A stretch of 30,691 nt of DNA from Prevotella sp. (GCA_024681875.1 JAILAA010000121.1:1-30691); one strand, 5' to 3'. Positions 17,278-25,364 are shown, numbered from the stretch's first letter. Notes: generated by a model not told the origin, from the letters alone. Translations and numbers: made by a program.

Positions 17278-19911
17278 ATGCATCAATTCAAGCAATGTTT
17301 TTTCACCGCCCTCATCTTTTGCGGTGTCTTTACCACGACAACATCGTGTTCAGATGTAGATGACAAACCCATTGTCACCCCCGACGATCCCTTCAGAGGC
17401 TTCTATTCTGAGGCAGTCAATCAACTCATTGACGAGAACTATCAAGTGGTGCAGTCGCAAGGCTATGGCGAACTCATTATCCCTGCCACCCTTTATGACC
17501 GCAGCCTCATCTATCTGCCAGAAGTGCATTGTCAGACCATGGACATCATGGCAGCCAATGGCTTTAAGACATACGTCAATGGCGGTGCCGTTCGCGACGG
17601 CATCCTCGGCACTCCCATCCACGATGTGGACTTCTCTACCGATGCCACGCCCGAACAGATGGTAGCCATCGTGCCAAACACTACTATCGCCACCACCAAT
17701 GGCGGACAGATTGCACAGGCCCACCATGACAATGGCGACGTGACCGACATGGTGCCCATCCATGGCATCGATATCCGTTTGAAAGGCAAGCCGGGCATGC
17801 CCCCCAATGGTGCATACGGAGAGACCTATAGCAAGAATCTGCTAGACGATACCTATGGTCGCGACCTGACCATCAATTCCATTTATTTCGACTATCAGAC
17901 GGGCAACATCATCGACTACCACGGTGGTCTGCACGACCTGCGCGAGCACATCATCCGCACCGTCTACGATGCCAATCTGATGTTCCCCATCAATCCCTCG
18001 GCAATCATCCGCACCGTGCGCTTTGCTGCCCGCTATGGCTACAGCATCGACGAGGCTACAGGTCAGGCCATTTCCAACAATATGCAATACTGCGACGAGT
18101 TGGAGCCTGCCTTGGTGAACTACTACATCACCAAAGGCTTTACCGACGGCTGCGCCAAGCGCACTTACCAGTATTATTTGGACTATGGTCTCATCGACCG
18201 CTATCTCAAGATGCTCGACGGCTATGCTCGCAACAAGAGCTATACCGACAGACTCTTCCCTGCCTTCGACTACATGGACGAGCAGGGCGGAGGCGGCATT
18301 GCCCTCGGCGTTGCTACCCTCCTGCTGCCATGTATGGAGGATGCCATGACCGATAAGGAACCCACCATGGAGAACATCGTCAGCACCTGGGACGAGCTTG
18401 AGGAGAGCAGCGGCCAGAAGGCCCATTGCGAGCTAGACGACTACTCCGGCACCAAGACCGACCTGCTGAATATCTGGTATCTGTACATGCAGATGACCAG
18501 CGACCTGGCTCTCGTTAACACCAGCAAGAAGACGGCCATTCTGAACAGCAACTACTTCAAGCGTGCCATGTCGTTGCTTGGCGGCTATGCCAAGAGCGAT
18601 GCCACGCTGCAGACCTGTTTCAACTACTGGAGCACGGCAACCGCCGAACCCGCCACGAGTTTCTTCTCAGAGGCAGTCAACACCCTCATTGACAGGAACT
18701 ACCAGCAAGTGCTGCAGAATGGCTATGCCGAACTGCGCATCCCCAAGACCATGTATGACAACAGCCTCTTTACCTTCCCTGCCACTGCTACCTCTGACAT
18801 GCAGGACATGTTAAATGCCGGCTATAAGGTCTATGTCAACGGTGGTACGGTTCGCGATGGTGTGATGGGCAAGGAAGCCCACGACGTGGATTTCTCTACC
18901 GACGCGGACATCATGAAGATCACGGAGATATTGCCACATGCCGAAGTGTTCCATGCGTTCCGTGATATCTGGGTGGCGAAGGCATATCATGGTGATGAGC
19001 TGGAGACGGATATCGCCCCCATTTTCTCCATTTTCCCGGAACTGAGCGGAAAGGCTGACATTCCTGTCAGCAGGTTCCCCGATTCGCCTTATTGCGATGA
19101 CCTTCTGGAGGATACCTATAGCCGCGACTACACGTTCAATGCCATGTATTACGACTATAGCACAGGCGATATTATTGACTATCATGGCGGTTTGCACGAT
19201 TTGCGCGAGGGCATCGTTAAAACAGTCTACAATGCCGACCTGTCCGTCTCGACCGATTGCCGTAAGTACTTCCGTGCATGTCGTTTTGCCGCCAAGTATG
19301 ATTTCAGCATTGCCGCCGATCTCGATGCAGCTCTAAAGAAGAATTACGAAGCCCTGAACCTGCTTGACGTAGACAATGCCGTCTATCAGACCGAAAGCGG
19401 ATTCAACGGCGGCTTTTCCAAGAAATTCTTCCATTTGCTGAACTACTACAGGCTGACGGACTTCCTGCTCGGCTCTATGAAGGACTATCTCCATACGACG
19501 AGCTACGACAACTATGTAGAAGGAGTTCTGGAGGCGTTTGACCAGCAGGGAAAGACCGATATGGCGTTGACATACGCAGCCATCTTCTGGCCTTACATTG
19601 AGGAAAATACCAAGGGGAACACAACCGTAACGATGGAAACGATGGACGGTTTATGGTCGGCGATTGATGCAGCAAACCATGAAGTGTTCCGTTTCGAGAA
19701 AGTATCGTATGGTGACTACAGCTACGTTCCCCAGTATCTCAAGGATGTTTGGCTCTTGCAGGTGTGGATGACCAGCGACAGCAATATGACGACGGAAAAG
19801 GCAGCCCAGATCAAGGCGATGAGTCACTTTGCCGATGCGTTGCGTTTCCTCAAAGCCCGTGCAGTTTCGGACAGCAGTTTAGCAACCAGTGTAAACTATT
19901 GGGATGAATAG
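17278..19911 (+). CDS. Exported lipoprotein with two tandem CCA-transferase/poly(A) polymerase-like nucleotidyltransferase domains
   Basis: An 877-residue protein with a lipoprotein signal (T-T-S-C24, then SDVDD). Two units of about 420 residues repeat. Unit 1 has GGAVRDG (102-108), the catalytic D116-V-D118, R195-D196 in GRDLTINS, IIDYHGGLHDLRE, and RTVRFAARYG (245-254). Unit 2 has GGTVRDG (522-528), D536-V-D538, R616-D617 in SRDYTFNAM, the same HGGLHDLRE, and RACRFAAKY (666-674). These are class II nucleotidyltransferase motifs A and B with the metal-binding DxD intact. The base-selecting EDxxR motif before RAxRF reads INPSA in unit 1 and TDCRK in unit 2, so it is degraded. The family is normally cytoplasmic and single-copy. 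ATG 17257 is an alternative start overlapping the previous stop by 8 nt. Substrate is unknown. Confidence 0.85.
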   Translation: MHQFKQCFFTALIFCGVFTTTTSCSDVDDKPIVTPDDPFRGFYSEAVNQLIDENYQVVQSQGYGELIIPATLYDRSLIYLPEVHCQTMDIMAANGFKTYVNGGAVRDGILGTPIHDVDFSTDATPEQMVAIVPNTTIATTNGGQIAQAHHDNGDVTDMVPIHGIDIRLKGKPGMPPNGAYGETYSKNLLDDTYGRDLTINSIYFDYQTGNIIDYHGGLHDLREHIIRTVYDANLMFPINPSAIIRTVRFAARYGYSIDEATGQAISNNMQYCDELEPALVNYYITKGFTDGCAKRTYQYYLDYGLIDRYLKMLDGYARNKSYTDRLFPAFDYMDEQGGGGIALGVATLLLPCMEDAMTDKEPTMENIVSTWDELEESSGQKAHCELDDYSGTKTDLLNIWYLYMQMTSDLALVNTSKKTAILNSNYFKRAMSLLGGYAKSDATLQTCFNYWSTATAEPATSFFSEAVNTLIDRNYQQVLQNGYAELRIPKTMYDNSLFTFPATATSDMQDMLNAGYKVYVNGGTVRDGVMGKEAHDVDFSTDADIMKITEILPHAEVFHAFRDIWVAKAYHGDELETDIAPIFSIFPELSGKADIPVSRFPDSPYCDDLLEDTYSRDYTFNAMYYDYSTGDIIDYHGGLHDLREGIVKTVYNADLSVSTDCRKYFRACRFAAKYDFSIAADLDAALKKNYEALNLLDVDNAVYQTESGFNGGFSKKFFHLLNYYRLTDFLLGSMKDYLHTTSYDNYVEGVLEAFDQQGKTDMALTYAAIFWPYIEENTKGNTTVTMETMDGLWSAIDAANHEVFRFEKVSYGDYSYVPQYLKDVWLLQVWMTSDSNMTTEKAAQIKAMSHFADALRFLKARAVSDSSLATSVNYWDE

Positions 19912-21484
19912 AAAGCTGATGGTAATGATACAGGCCGTAGTAATGTCTATAGCCTGTATTCTTTTTTGCTCGTGCAGTAACGACGACAACAGCAGCGGAT
20001 GGCCGGAAAAGCAAGACAAGAGCATTGTCATCCTCTTCGAGAGTGACTCGCACTGTGAGCTTTCCGGCTATCCGAAGCTCGCAGGACTTCGCAATGCCAT
20101 CAACCAGAGTGATACGGCTTGGGCTGGTGTCGTCTGTTGTGGGGACTTCATTCAGGGAGGTGCTGTCGGATCGGTTTCTAAGGGCCGGTATATCGTCGAT
20201 GTGATGCAGGCGGTGGGTTACGATGCCGTCACCCTGGGCAATCATGAGTTTGAGTTTGGCGGTGAGAACATGATGACACAGTTGGAGCCGTTGAAGCCGT
20301 CAGTGGTATGTGCCAACTTCTTCTTGCATGGAGAGGCGGTTCCTTATTACCAGCCCTACATCATCCGCTCTTACGGTAATCAGCGCGTGGCCTTCATTGG
20401 AGTCCTGACACCAGAGGCCATCGTGACGCAGAAGTTTGCTTTCTATGATGATGGCAGGCAGCTCTACGACCTGCGTGGCGACCAGGTGCCAGCCTTGGTG
20501 CAGCAGGCAGTGGACAATGCCCGGGGCGAAGGTGCCGACTATGTTGTGCTGCTCTCTCACATGGGTGAGAAGTCGGATATCGCCCTGACCTCGCATGATT
20601 TGATCAAGGCGACACACGGCATTGATGCAGTGTTAGACGGCCATACCCACACCTCGGTGACTCATGAATGGGTAAACAACAGTGAAGGCAGACCCGTGCT
20701 CGTGTCGCAGTCAGGCAATAAGTTCAAGCATATCGGAAAATTGGTCATCAATAGCGATGGTGTGTTGTCCTCTACACTCCTGCCTTTGGATGACATAGCA
20801 GAGACAAGTGCTTCGGTGACCAAGGCTGTGGAAACGGTGCAGGAACAGGTGGCAGGGCAGACCGCCAAGGTCATCTGTCACAGCGATTTTCCGCTCATCA
20901 GCATTTCGGAGCAGAATGTCCCATTGTCAACCACCTGTGAGACTGCCATCGGCGATTTGGTGACTGATGCTTACCGCGAATTCTTCGATGCCGACATAGC
21001 CCTGCAGACGGGCGCCTCGCTGAGTTACAATTTTGCGGCCGGCGATATCAGGATGCAGGACCTGATCAATCTGATGCCCTTTGAAGACCAAATGTTTCTG
21101 ATTGAAGTGCGGGGTGACCTGCTGCTGGAGACGCTCGTGAGGTGTACGAAGGGCCTGCCTGAGGGTGATAAATACTTCCCCCAGTGTGCAGGTTTGAAGT
21201 ACACGGTTCATCAGCAGAGCAACACCGTGACCGACGTGGAGGTGTTCGACCGCAAGAGTGGCAATTATCTGCCGCTGAATCCGGAGAAGAACTACAACGT
21301 GTCGCTCAGCGTGTTCTATTCCAGCATCGGGTTCTACGGCATGTTGAAAGACTGCAAGGTCATCAAGTCTGTCTCGACTACCACCCGCGATGCGCTGGAG
21401 CAATACCTGACGGGGATGCCCGACGGTCAGCTTGACAACAGGTATAAGGCGCCCCAGGGACGTATCATGGTGGTGGACGATTAA
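19904..21484 (+). CDS. Second 5'-nucleotidase-like metallophosphatase lipoprotein, divergent substrate pocket
   Basis: A 526-residue paralogue of the protein at 15681, with lipobox F21-C-S-C24 followed by SNDDN. The metallophosphatase centre is intact: D48-x-H50, G80-D81, G112-N113-H114-E, H219 in LSHMG, and G246-H247-T-H249. The C-terminal domain differs. The first copy's RRGETNLGDL is STTCETAIGDL here (Asn to Ala), and its NGGGIRNN is TGASLSYN (370-376), losing the phosphate-binding Arg. It may therefore act on another phosphoester, or bind without nucleotidase activity. Its ATG overlaps the nucleotidyltransferase stop by 8 nt (ATGAATAG), indicating coupled translation. Confidence 0.88.
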   Translation: MNRKLMVMIQAVVMSIACILFCSCSNDDNSSGWPEKQDKSIVILFESDSHCELSGYPKLAGLRNAINQSDTAWAGVVCCGDFIQGGAVGSVSKGRYIVDVMQAVGYDAVTLGNHEFEFGGENMMTQLEPLKPSVVCANFFLHGEAVPYYQPYIIRSYGNQRVAFIGVLTPEAIVTQKFAFYDDGRQLYDLRGDQVPALVQQAVDNARGEGADYVVLLSHMGEKSDIALTSHDLIKATHGIDAVLDGHTHTSVTHEWVNNSEGRPVLVSQSGNKFKHIGKLVINSDGVLSSTLLPLDDIAETSASVTKAVETVQEQVAGQTAKVICHSDFPLISISEQNVPLSTTCETAIGDLVTDAYREFFDADIALQTGASLSYNFAAGDIRMQDLINLMPFEDQMFLIEVRGDLLLETLVRCTKGLPEGDKYFPQCAGLKYTVHQQSNTVTDVEVFDRKSGNYLPLNPEKNYNVSLSVFYSSIGFYGMLKDCKVIKSVSTTTRDALEQYLTGMPDGQLDNRYKAPQGRIMVVDD

Positions 21485-21529
21485 AAGGATAAAAAGGAGT
21501 TATCATCTGTTCGATTACTTAAATAAAAG

Positions 21530-22645
21530 ATGAATAAGACAAAGCTGTGGATGATAGTCGCCATCCAGATAATCTGCGGCTCTTTTGTATTTACATCATG
21601 CTCGAATGAGGACAATGACATACCTGCCAGTGAATCGGCGTACCGTGCTTTGCTGCGCACGCTGGACTGGGGCACTGACACGTGTTTCGTCTATGGACAT
21701 AAGACTCCCGATGTCGATGCCGCCACCTCAGCACTGTCATTTGCCAAGTTGATGCGCTCGATGGGCTACAACTGTAAGGCGAAGGTGAGCAGCGGCACTA
21801 ATCGCGAGCTGGCCTACATCTCACGTGCCTTAGGCTTCGACATACCTGAATTGAAGAGCTACGTGGCACCCCAGACACGCATCATCCTGACAGACCATAC
21901 CGACTACGCGCAGTGTGTGGACGGAGCCATCAATGCCATCATCCTGCAGAAGATTGATCACCATGTAGAGGGTGACATTGCCGATGCCGGCATCCCCTTT
22001 GTACGTCGCGAGATGGTGGGCAGCACCAATACCATTATCTACGAGATGTTCAAAGAGCAGGGCGTGGCTATTGACAACGAGACGGCCAGCATCATGCTGG
22101 CAGGCATCCTCAGCGACACCCGCAATCTGTCGAAGACCACCACGAAGGGGGCCGACTCCTTGGCGTGGCTAGCGCTGACCACCCAGCTGGGCATCAGTGC
22201 CGACTCTGCAGCCCGTCTGAACAGAGGCATGGAAGAGGCCGCTTTCGACTATTCAGGCATGACCGACGAGAGCATCTTCACCTCCGACTATAAGGACTAC
22301 GAGATAGGGGGCTACCGCATCGGCTTTGGCAGTCTCATCTGCAAGCAGTCAGAGATGGACGCTTTTATCACTCGTATGCTGGCAGCCATGCCGCAGGTCA
22401 TGGTGTCGAAAAACCGTCAGATGTTGTTTGCCAAGATCGACAATCTCGTAGCCAACACAGGTGACGATCGTGCCGAGAAGCCGTGGCTGGAGAATGGCAC
22501 CTATTTCATCTATTACGGCGAGGGCACCCGGACGATAGCCGAAGCCATCTTCGGCGCCTCTCTCCGCGAGGGCGTCTGCTACACCACTGAGAATCTTTCG
22601 CGCAAGCAGATAGTCCCGCTCATCCAGGATTTCTTTAATCCCTAA
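21530..22645 (+). CDS. Exported DHH-family protein resembling family II inorganic pyrophosphatase
   Basis: A 371-residue lipoprotein (F21-T-S-C24, then SNEDND). The DHH domain has G56-H57-K-T-P-D61-V-D63, T121-D122-H123, I142-D143-H144-H145, V163-G-S-T166 and G192-I-L-S-D196-T, matching the Mn-binding set of family II (PpaC-type) pyrophosphatases. The C-terminal DHHA2 domain closes with SRKQIVPLIQDFF, the Ser-Arg-Lys substrate clamp signature of that family. Expected reaction: PPi plus water to two phosphates. PpaC enzymes are normally cytoplasmic; export as a lipoprotein is the unusual point. It follows the second metallophosphatase by 45 nt, so it is likely in the same operon. DHH nucleotidases/nanoRNases are an alternative, but the SRKQ ending favours pyrophosphatase. 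Confidence 0.88.
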   Translation: MNKTKLWMIVAIQIICGSFVFTSCSNEDNDIPASESAYRALLRTLDWGTDTCFVYGHKTPDVDAATSALSFAKLMRSMGYNCKAKVSSGTNRELAYISRALGFDIPELKSYVAPQTRIILTDHTDYAQCVDGAINAIILQKIDHHVEGDIADAGIPFVRREMVGSTNTIIYEMFKEQGVAIDNETASIMLAGILSDTRNLSKTTTKGADSLAWLALTTQLGISADSAARLNRGMEEAAFDYSGMTDESIFTSDYKDYEIGGYRIGFGSLICKQSEMDAFITRMLAAMPQVMVSKNRQMLFAKIDNLVANTGDDRAEKPWLENGTYFIYYGEGTRTIAEAIFGASLREGVCYTTENLSRKQIVPLIQDFFNP

Positions 22646-22646
22646 A

Positions 22647-22660
22647 ACCGGACTCAGAGG
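22647..22660 (+). repeat. Direct repeat ACCGGACTCAGAGG, copy 1
   Basis: The 14-bp sequence ACCGGACTCAGAGG occurs here and again at 23871-23884. A shorter form, GGACTCAGA, is at 22751-22759. Copies 1 and 2 bracket the thioredoxin-fold gene just after its neighbours' stops. Confidence 0.6.
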
Positions 22661-22683
22661 GGATTCACCCCACCTCGCCTTTT

Positions 22684-22709
22684 GGCCTCCCCTTGATGGG
22701 AGGGGAGCC
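22684..22709. other. G/C-rich inverted repeat downstream of the pyrophosphatase-like gene
   Basis: GGCCTCCCC (84-92 of this block) can fold onto GGGGAGCC at the right end with one bulged C, or CCTCCC onto GGGAGG. There is no immediate T-tract; TTTTT appears 30 nt later at 22741. It could attenuate transcription between the pyrophosphatase-like and thioredoxin-like genes. Similar CTCCCC/GGGGAG structures occur at 25769. Confidence 0.4.
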
Positions 22710-22765
22710 GCTGCGCCTCCCGTTGAGACAGTGTGTAGACTTTTTAAAGTGGACTCAGAAATAGA

Positions 22766-23863
22766 ATGAAAAATACAATGAAGAAAGTATTAATGTTAGC
22801 TGTATCCGTCATTGCAGCAGTACCGGCCATGGCCCAGGTGAAGTATGCCGTCAGCGGCACATACGATGGAAACGGCAAGATGGTCTACATGATAGACCAA
22901 CTGACAGAAAAGGCCATTGACAGCACCGTCGTTGCCGACGGCAAGTTCTCATTCACCGGCACTGCCGCTCAGGATGCCCTGCTGTCTGTCTGGCCAAAGA
23001 CGAGCAAATGGGAGACGCAATTCTTCAACGATGGCACGCCCGTCAGCATCAACCTCAATGACAGCACGCTGAAAGGCTCTCAACAGAACGAGCGCCTGAC
23101 GGCCATCAACCTTGAAATGGAAAAGCACCGGAGGGTAGTCCGTGCCAAGATTGCCAGTATGACCGAGGCAGAGATAGAGGCGCATGCAGATGAACTCTCT
23201 GACGAGGTGAACAAGATGATTGACGAAGTGAAAACCATAGCCGTTAAGGCGTTTGACGAGGAGCGCAACTCGCTCATACCCGTTGCATTCTGCGGCTATT
23301 ACTTCCTGGAAAAAGGTGTCGAGGCTTACGACGAGCTGGTGAAGCAGCAGGTGGCCTTTGCTAACCATCCCTATATGAAGAAGACCAGGGACGACGTGGA
23401 AACCGCATTGAAGCCGAAGGACAGCCCGAAGATGGCCTTCATCGGCCAGCAGTACACCGACCTGGAGATGGCCGACCCCAACGGCAACATGCACAAGATC
23501 AGCGAGCTGGTGGGCGAGGGCAGGTATGTGCTCGTAGACTTCTGGGCCTCATGGTGTGGTCCCTGCCGTGCCGAGATGCCCAACGTGCTGGATGCCTACA
23601 ACAAATTCCACGCCAAGGGCTTTGAGGTCATCGGCGTGTCATTCGACCAGAAGAAAGAGGCCTGGGTCAAGGCAGTCGGACAGCTGAAGATGCCTTGGCT
23701 GCAGATTTCCGACCTGAAAGGCTGGCAGTGTGCCGCCGCCCCCATCTACAAGGTTGACGGTATCCCCGACAACATCCTCATCGACCCGCAGGGCAAGATC
23801 ATCGACCGCGGTCTTCGCGGCAAGGCCCTGCACACCCGGCTGCAGAATCTTTTGGGAGAATAA
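22766..23863 (+). CDS. Thioredoxin-fold (TlpA-like) protein with DUF4369-type N-terminal domain
   Basis: A 365-residue exported protein. The signal peptide is about residues 1-23 (AVPAMA|Q) with no lipobox, so it is soluble and periplasmic. Residues 25-105 form the beta-rich DUF4369-like domain (the S-G-T-Y-D-G-N-G-K opening), followed by a charged helical linker at about 110-215. Residues 220-365 are an AhpC/TSA-TlpA thioredoxin domain with active site W263-C264-G-P-C267-R preceded by LVDFWAS, and a GIPDNILID cis-Pro region. This group reduces or isomerises envelope disulfides, or detoxifies peroxides. The gene is separated from upstream genes by 120 nt with a hairpin, so it may be independently controlled. 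ATG 22778 is an alternative start. Confidence 0.9.
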   Translation: MKNTMKKVLMLAVSVIAAVPAMAQVKYAVSGTYDGNGKMVYMIDQLTEKAIDSTVVADGKFSFTGTAAQDALLSVWPKTSKWETQFFNDGTPVSINLNDSTLKGSQQNERLTAINLEMEKHRRVVRAKIASMTEAEIEAHADELSDEVNKMIDEVKTIAVKAFDEERNSLIPVAFCGYYFLEKGVEAYDELVKQQVAFANHPYMKKTRDDVETALKPKDSPKMAFIGQQYTDLEMADPNGNMHKISELVGEGRYVLVDFWASWCGPCRAEMPNVLDAYNKFHAKGFEVIGVSFDQKKEAWVKAVGQLKMPWLQISDLKGWQCAAAPIYKVDGIPDNILIDPQGKIIDRGLRGKALHTRLQNLLGE

Positions 23864-23870
23864 TGGTTCA

Positions 23871-23884
23871 ACCGGACTCAGAGG
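23871..23884 (+). repeat. Direct repeat ACCGGACTCAGAGG, copy 2
   Basis: Identical over 14 bp to 22647-22660. It lies 8 nt after the thioredoxin-like gene stop and runs almost directly into the 9-bp tandem array that starts at 23888. Confidence 0.6.
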
Positions 23885-23887
23885 ATT

Positions 23888-24115
23888 TACCTCCTCTACC
23901 TCCTCTACCTCCTTTATCTCCTCTACCTCCTTTATCTCCTCTACCTCTTCTACCTCCTTTATCTCCTTTATCTCCTTTACCTCCTCTACCTCCTTTATCT
24001 CCTTTACCTCCTCTACCTCCTTTACCTCCTCTACCTCCTTTACCTCCCTTTACCTCCTTTACCTCCTTTATCTCCTCTACCTCCCTTTACCTCCTTTATC
24101 TCCTTTACCTCCCCC
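23888..24115 (+). repeat. Polypyrimidine 9-bp tandem repeat (TACCTCCTY)
   Basis: About 25 head-to-tail units of 9 bp, consensus TAYCTCCTY, with two units lengthened to 10 bp (C insertions) and a final TACCTCCCCC. Apart from the A in each unit, the + strand is pure C/T. It fills nearly all the space between the thioredoxin-like stop (23863) and the GH3 start (24128). The array is open in more than one frame (Leu-Pro-Pro, Tyr-Leu-Leu or Thr-Ser-Phe repeats), but I do not call a protein. Such tracts change length by slippage and can form triplex DNA, so it may modulate expression of the GH3 gene 12 nt downstream. Confidence 0.9.
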
Positions 24116-24127
24116 TAACAATGCTAA

Positions 24128-25333
24128 ATGAAAAACAAAAGAATGAAACAGTTTAAACTATGGATGCTCGCCGCCATCCTTGTCATCAGCGGCGGAAGTG
24201 TGCTGACATCGTGCTCTAACGACGACGACCCCGTTGCACCCACCGACGAGGTGGAGGCACAGCTGCAGAAAATGACGCTCCGTGAAAAGGTGGGCCAGCT
24301 GTTCTACGTGCGCCCCGAGTGTCTCGACACCACCATCCACTTCAACCTGGTCAGCACCGTGGACAACAGCGGGGACGACATCAGGAAAATCAGGCTGCAG
24401 GCCGTGAACGCCACCATGCTGGGCGTGAACGAGAAATACCCCGTGGGCGGCATCATCCTCTATGCCCACAACATCGAGGACGAGGCGCAGCTGGCGGCCT
24501 TCATCCCCCAGATACGCGCCCTGAAGGGCTCGCCCCTGCTCTGCATCGACGAGGAGGGAGGCCGCGTGGCCCGCATAGGCAACAACGCCAACTTCCAGGT
24601 GGAGCATTTCGAGTCGATGGGCGCCATCGGTGCCACGGGCGATGCGCAGAATGCCTACCATTGCGGCAACGCCATAGGCACCTACCTGAGGAAATACGGC
24701 TTTGACATTGACTTCGCCCCCGTGGCCGACGTGAACACCAACCCGGAGAACATCGTCATCGGCGCCCGTGCCTTCAGCGACGACCCCGAGGTGGCCGCGC
24801 CCATGGTTGTCAGCTACCTGCAGGGTCTGAAGGATGCCGGCGTGACGGGCTGCATCAAGCATTTCCCCGGACACGGCGACACCCAGGCTGACACGCATTT
24901 CGGCTATGCACAGAGCCTGAAGACGTGGGAGCAGATGACGGGCTGCGAGATGATCACCTTCAGGGCAGGCATAGAGTGGGGCGTGCAGCTCATCATGACG
25001 GCCCACATAGCCACGCCCAACGTGACGGGCACCGACGTTCCCGCCACCATGTCGCCCCTCATCCTGCAGAACAAGCTGCGCGGTGAGTTAGGCTATCAGA
25101 ACATCATCATCACCGACGCCATGGAGATGGGCGCCATCACAAAGCAGTACACCAATGGCGAGGCCGCCGTGGGTACGCTCCAGGCTGGCGCCGACATTGT
25201 GCTGGGCCCGCAGAACTTCGTCGAGGCCTTCGACGCCGTGGTACAGGCCGTAGAGGACGGCCGGATCAGCGAGCAGCGTATCGACCAGAGTGTGCGCCGC
25301 GTGTTGAGGCTGAAAAAGCAGATGGGAAGATAG
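24128..25333 (+). CDS. GH3-family beta-N-acetylhexosaminidase (NagZ-like) surface lipoprotein
   Basis: A 401-residue lipoprotein (V25-L-T-S-C29, followed by SNDDD). The GH3 TIM barrel shows the family signature K244-H245-F-P-G-H249-G-D ... D255-T-H257, where the Asp/His pair is the NagZ-type acid/base dyad. The nucleophile is D330 in IIITDAMEMGAI. D141-E-E-G-G-R146 lies in the substrate loop. Expected reaction: removal of terminal beta-GlcNAc from peptidoglycan fragments or glycans. Intracellular NagZ is about 340 residues and single-domain; this one is similar after the signal and linker, but is exported. The 9-bp tandem repeat ends 12 nt upstream, leaving little room for a normal leader. 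A strong terminator follows at 25365. Confidence 0.92.
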   Translation: MKNKRMKQFKLWMLAAILVISGGSVLTSCSNDDDPVAPTDEVEAQLQKMTLREKVGQLFYVRPECLDTTIHFNLVSTVDNSGDDIRKIRLQAVNATMLGVNEKYPVGGIILYAHNIEDEAQLAAFIPQIRALKGSPLLCIDEEGGRVARIGNNANFQVEHFESMGAIGATGDAQNAYHCGNAIGTYLRKYGFDIDFAPVADVNTNPENIVIGARAFSDDPEVAAPMVVSYLQGLKDAGVTGCIKHFPGHGDTQADTHFGYAQSLKTWEQMTGCEMITFRAGIEWGVQLIMTAHIATPNVTGTDVPATMSPLILQNKLRGELGYQNIIITDAMEMGAITKQYTNGEAAVGTLQAGADIVLGPQNFVEAFDAVVQAVEDGRISEQRIDQSVRRVLRLKKQMGR

Positions 25334-25364
25334 CGCCTTGCATTAAAATGTCTAAAAAAGGAAC

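Noticed and set aside
23888..24115. CRISPR-like array
   Set aside because: Units are 9 bp, contiguous and without spacers, and no cas gene is nearby.
23863..24156. A 97-codon + strand frame encoding Leu-Pro-Pro/Leu-Ser-Pro repeats
   Set aside because: It is just the translation of the 9-bp tandem array; other frames of the array are open as well, and it overlaps the GH3 start without any recognisable domain.
24158..25006. A 282-codon minus-strand frame opposite the GH3 gene
   Set aside because: Composition is an antisense artefact and the + strand holds the catalytic GH3 motifs.
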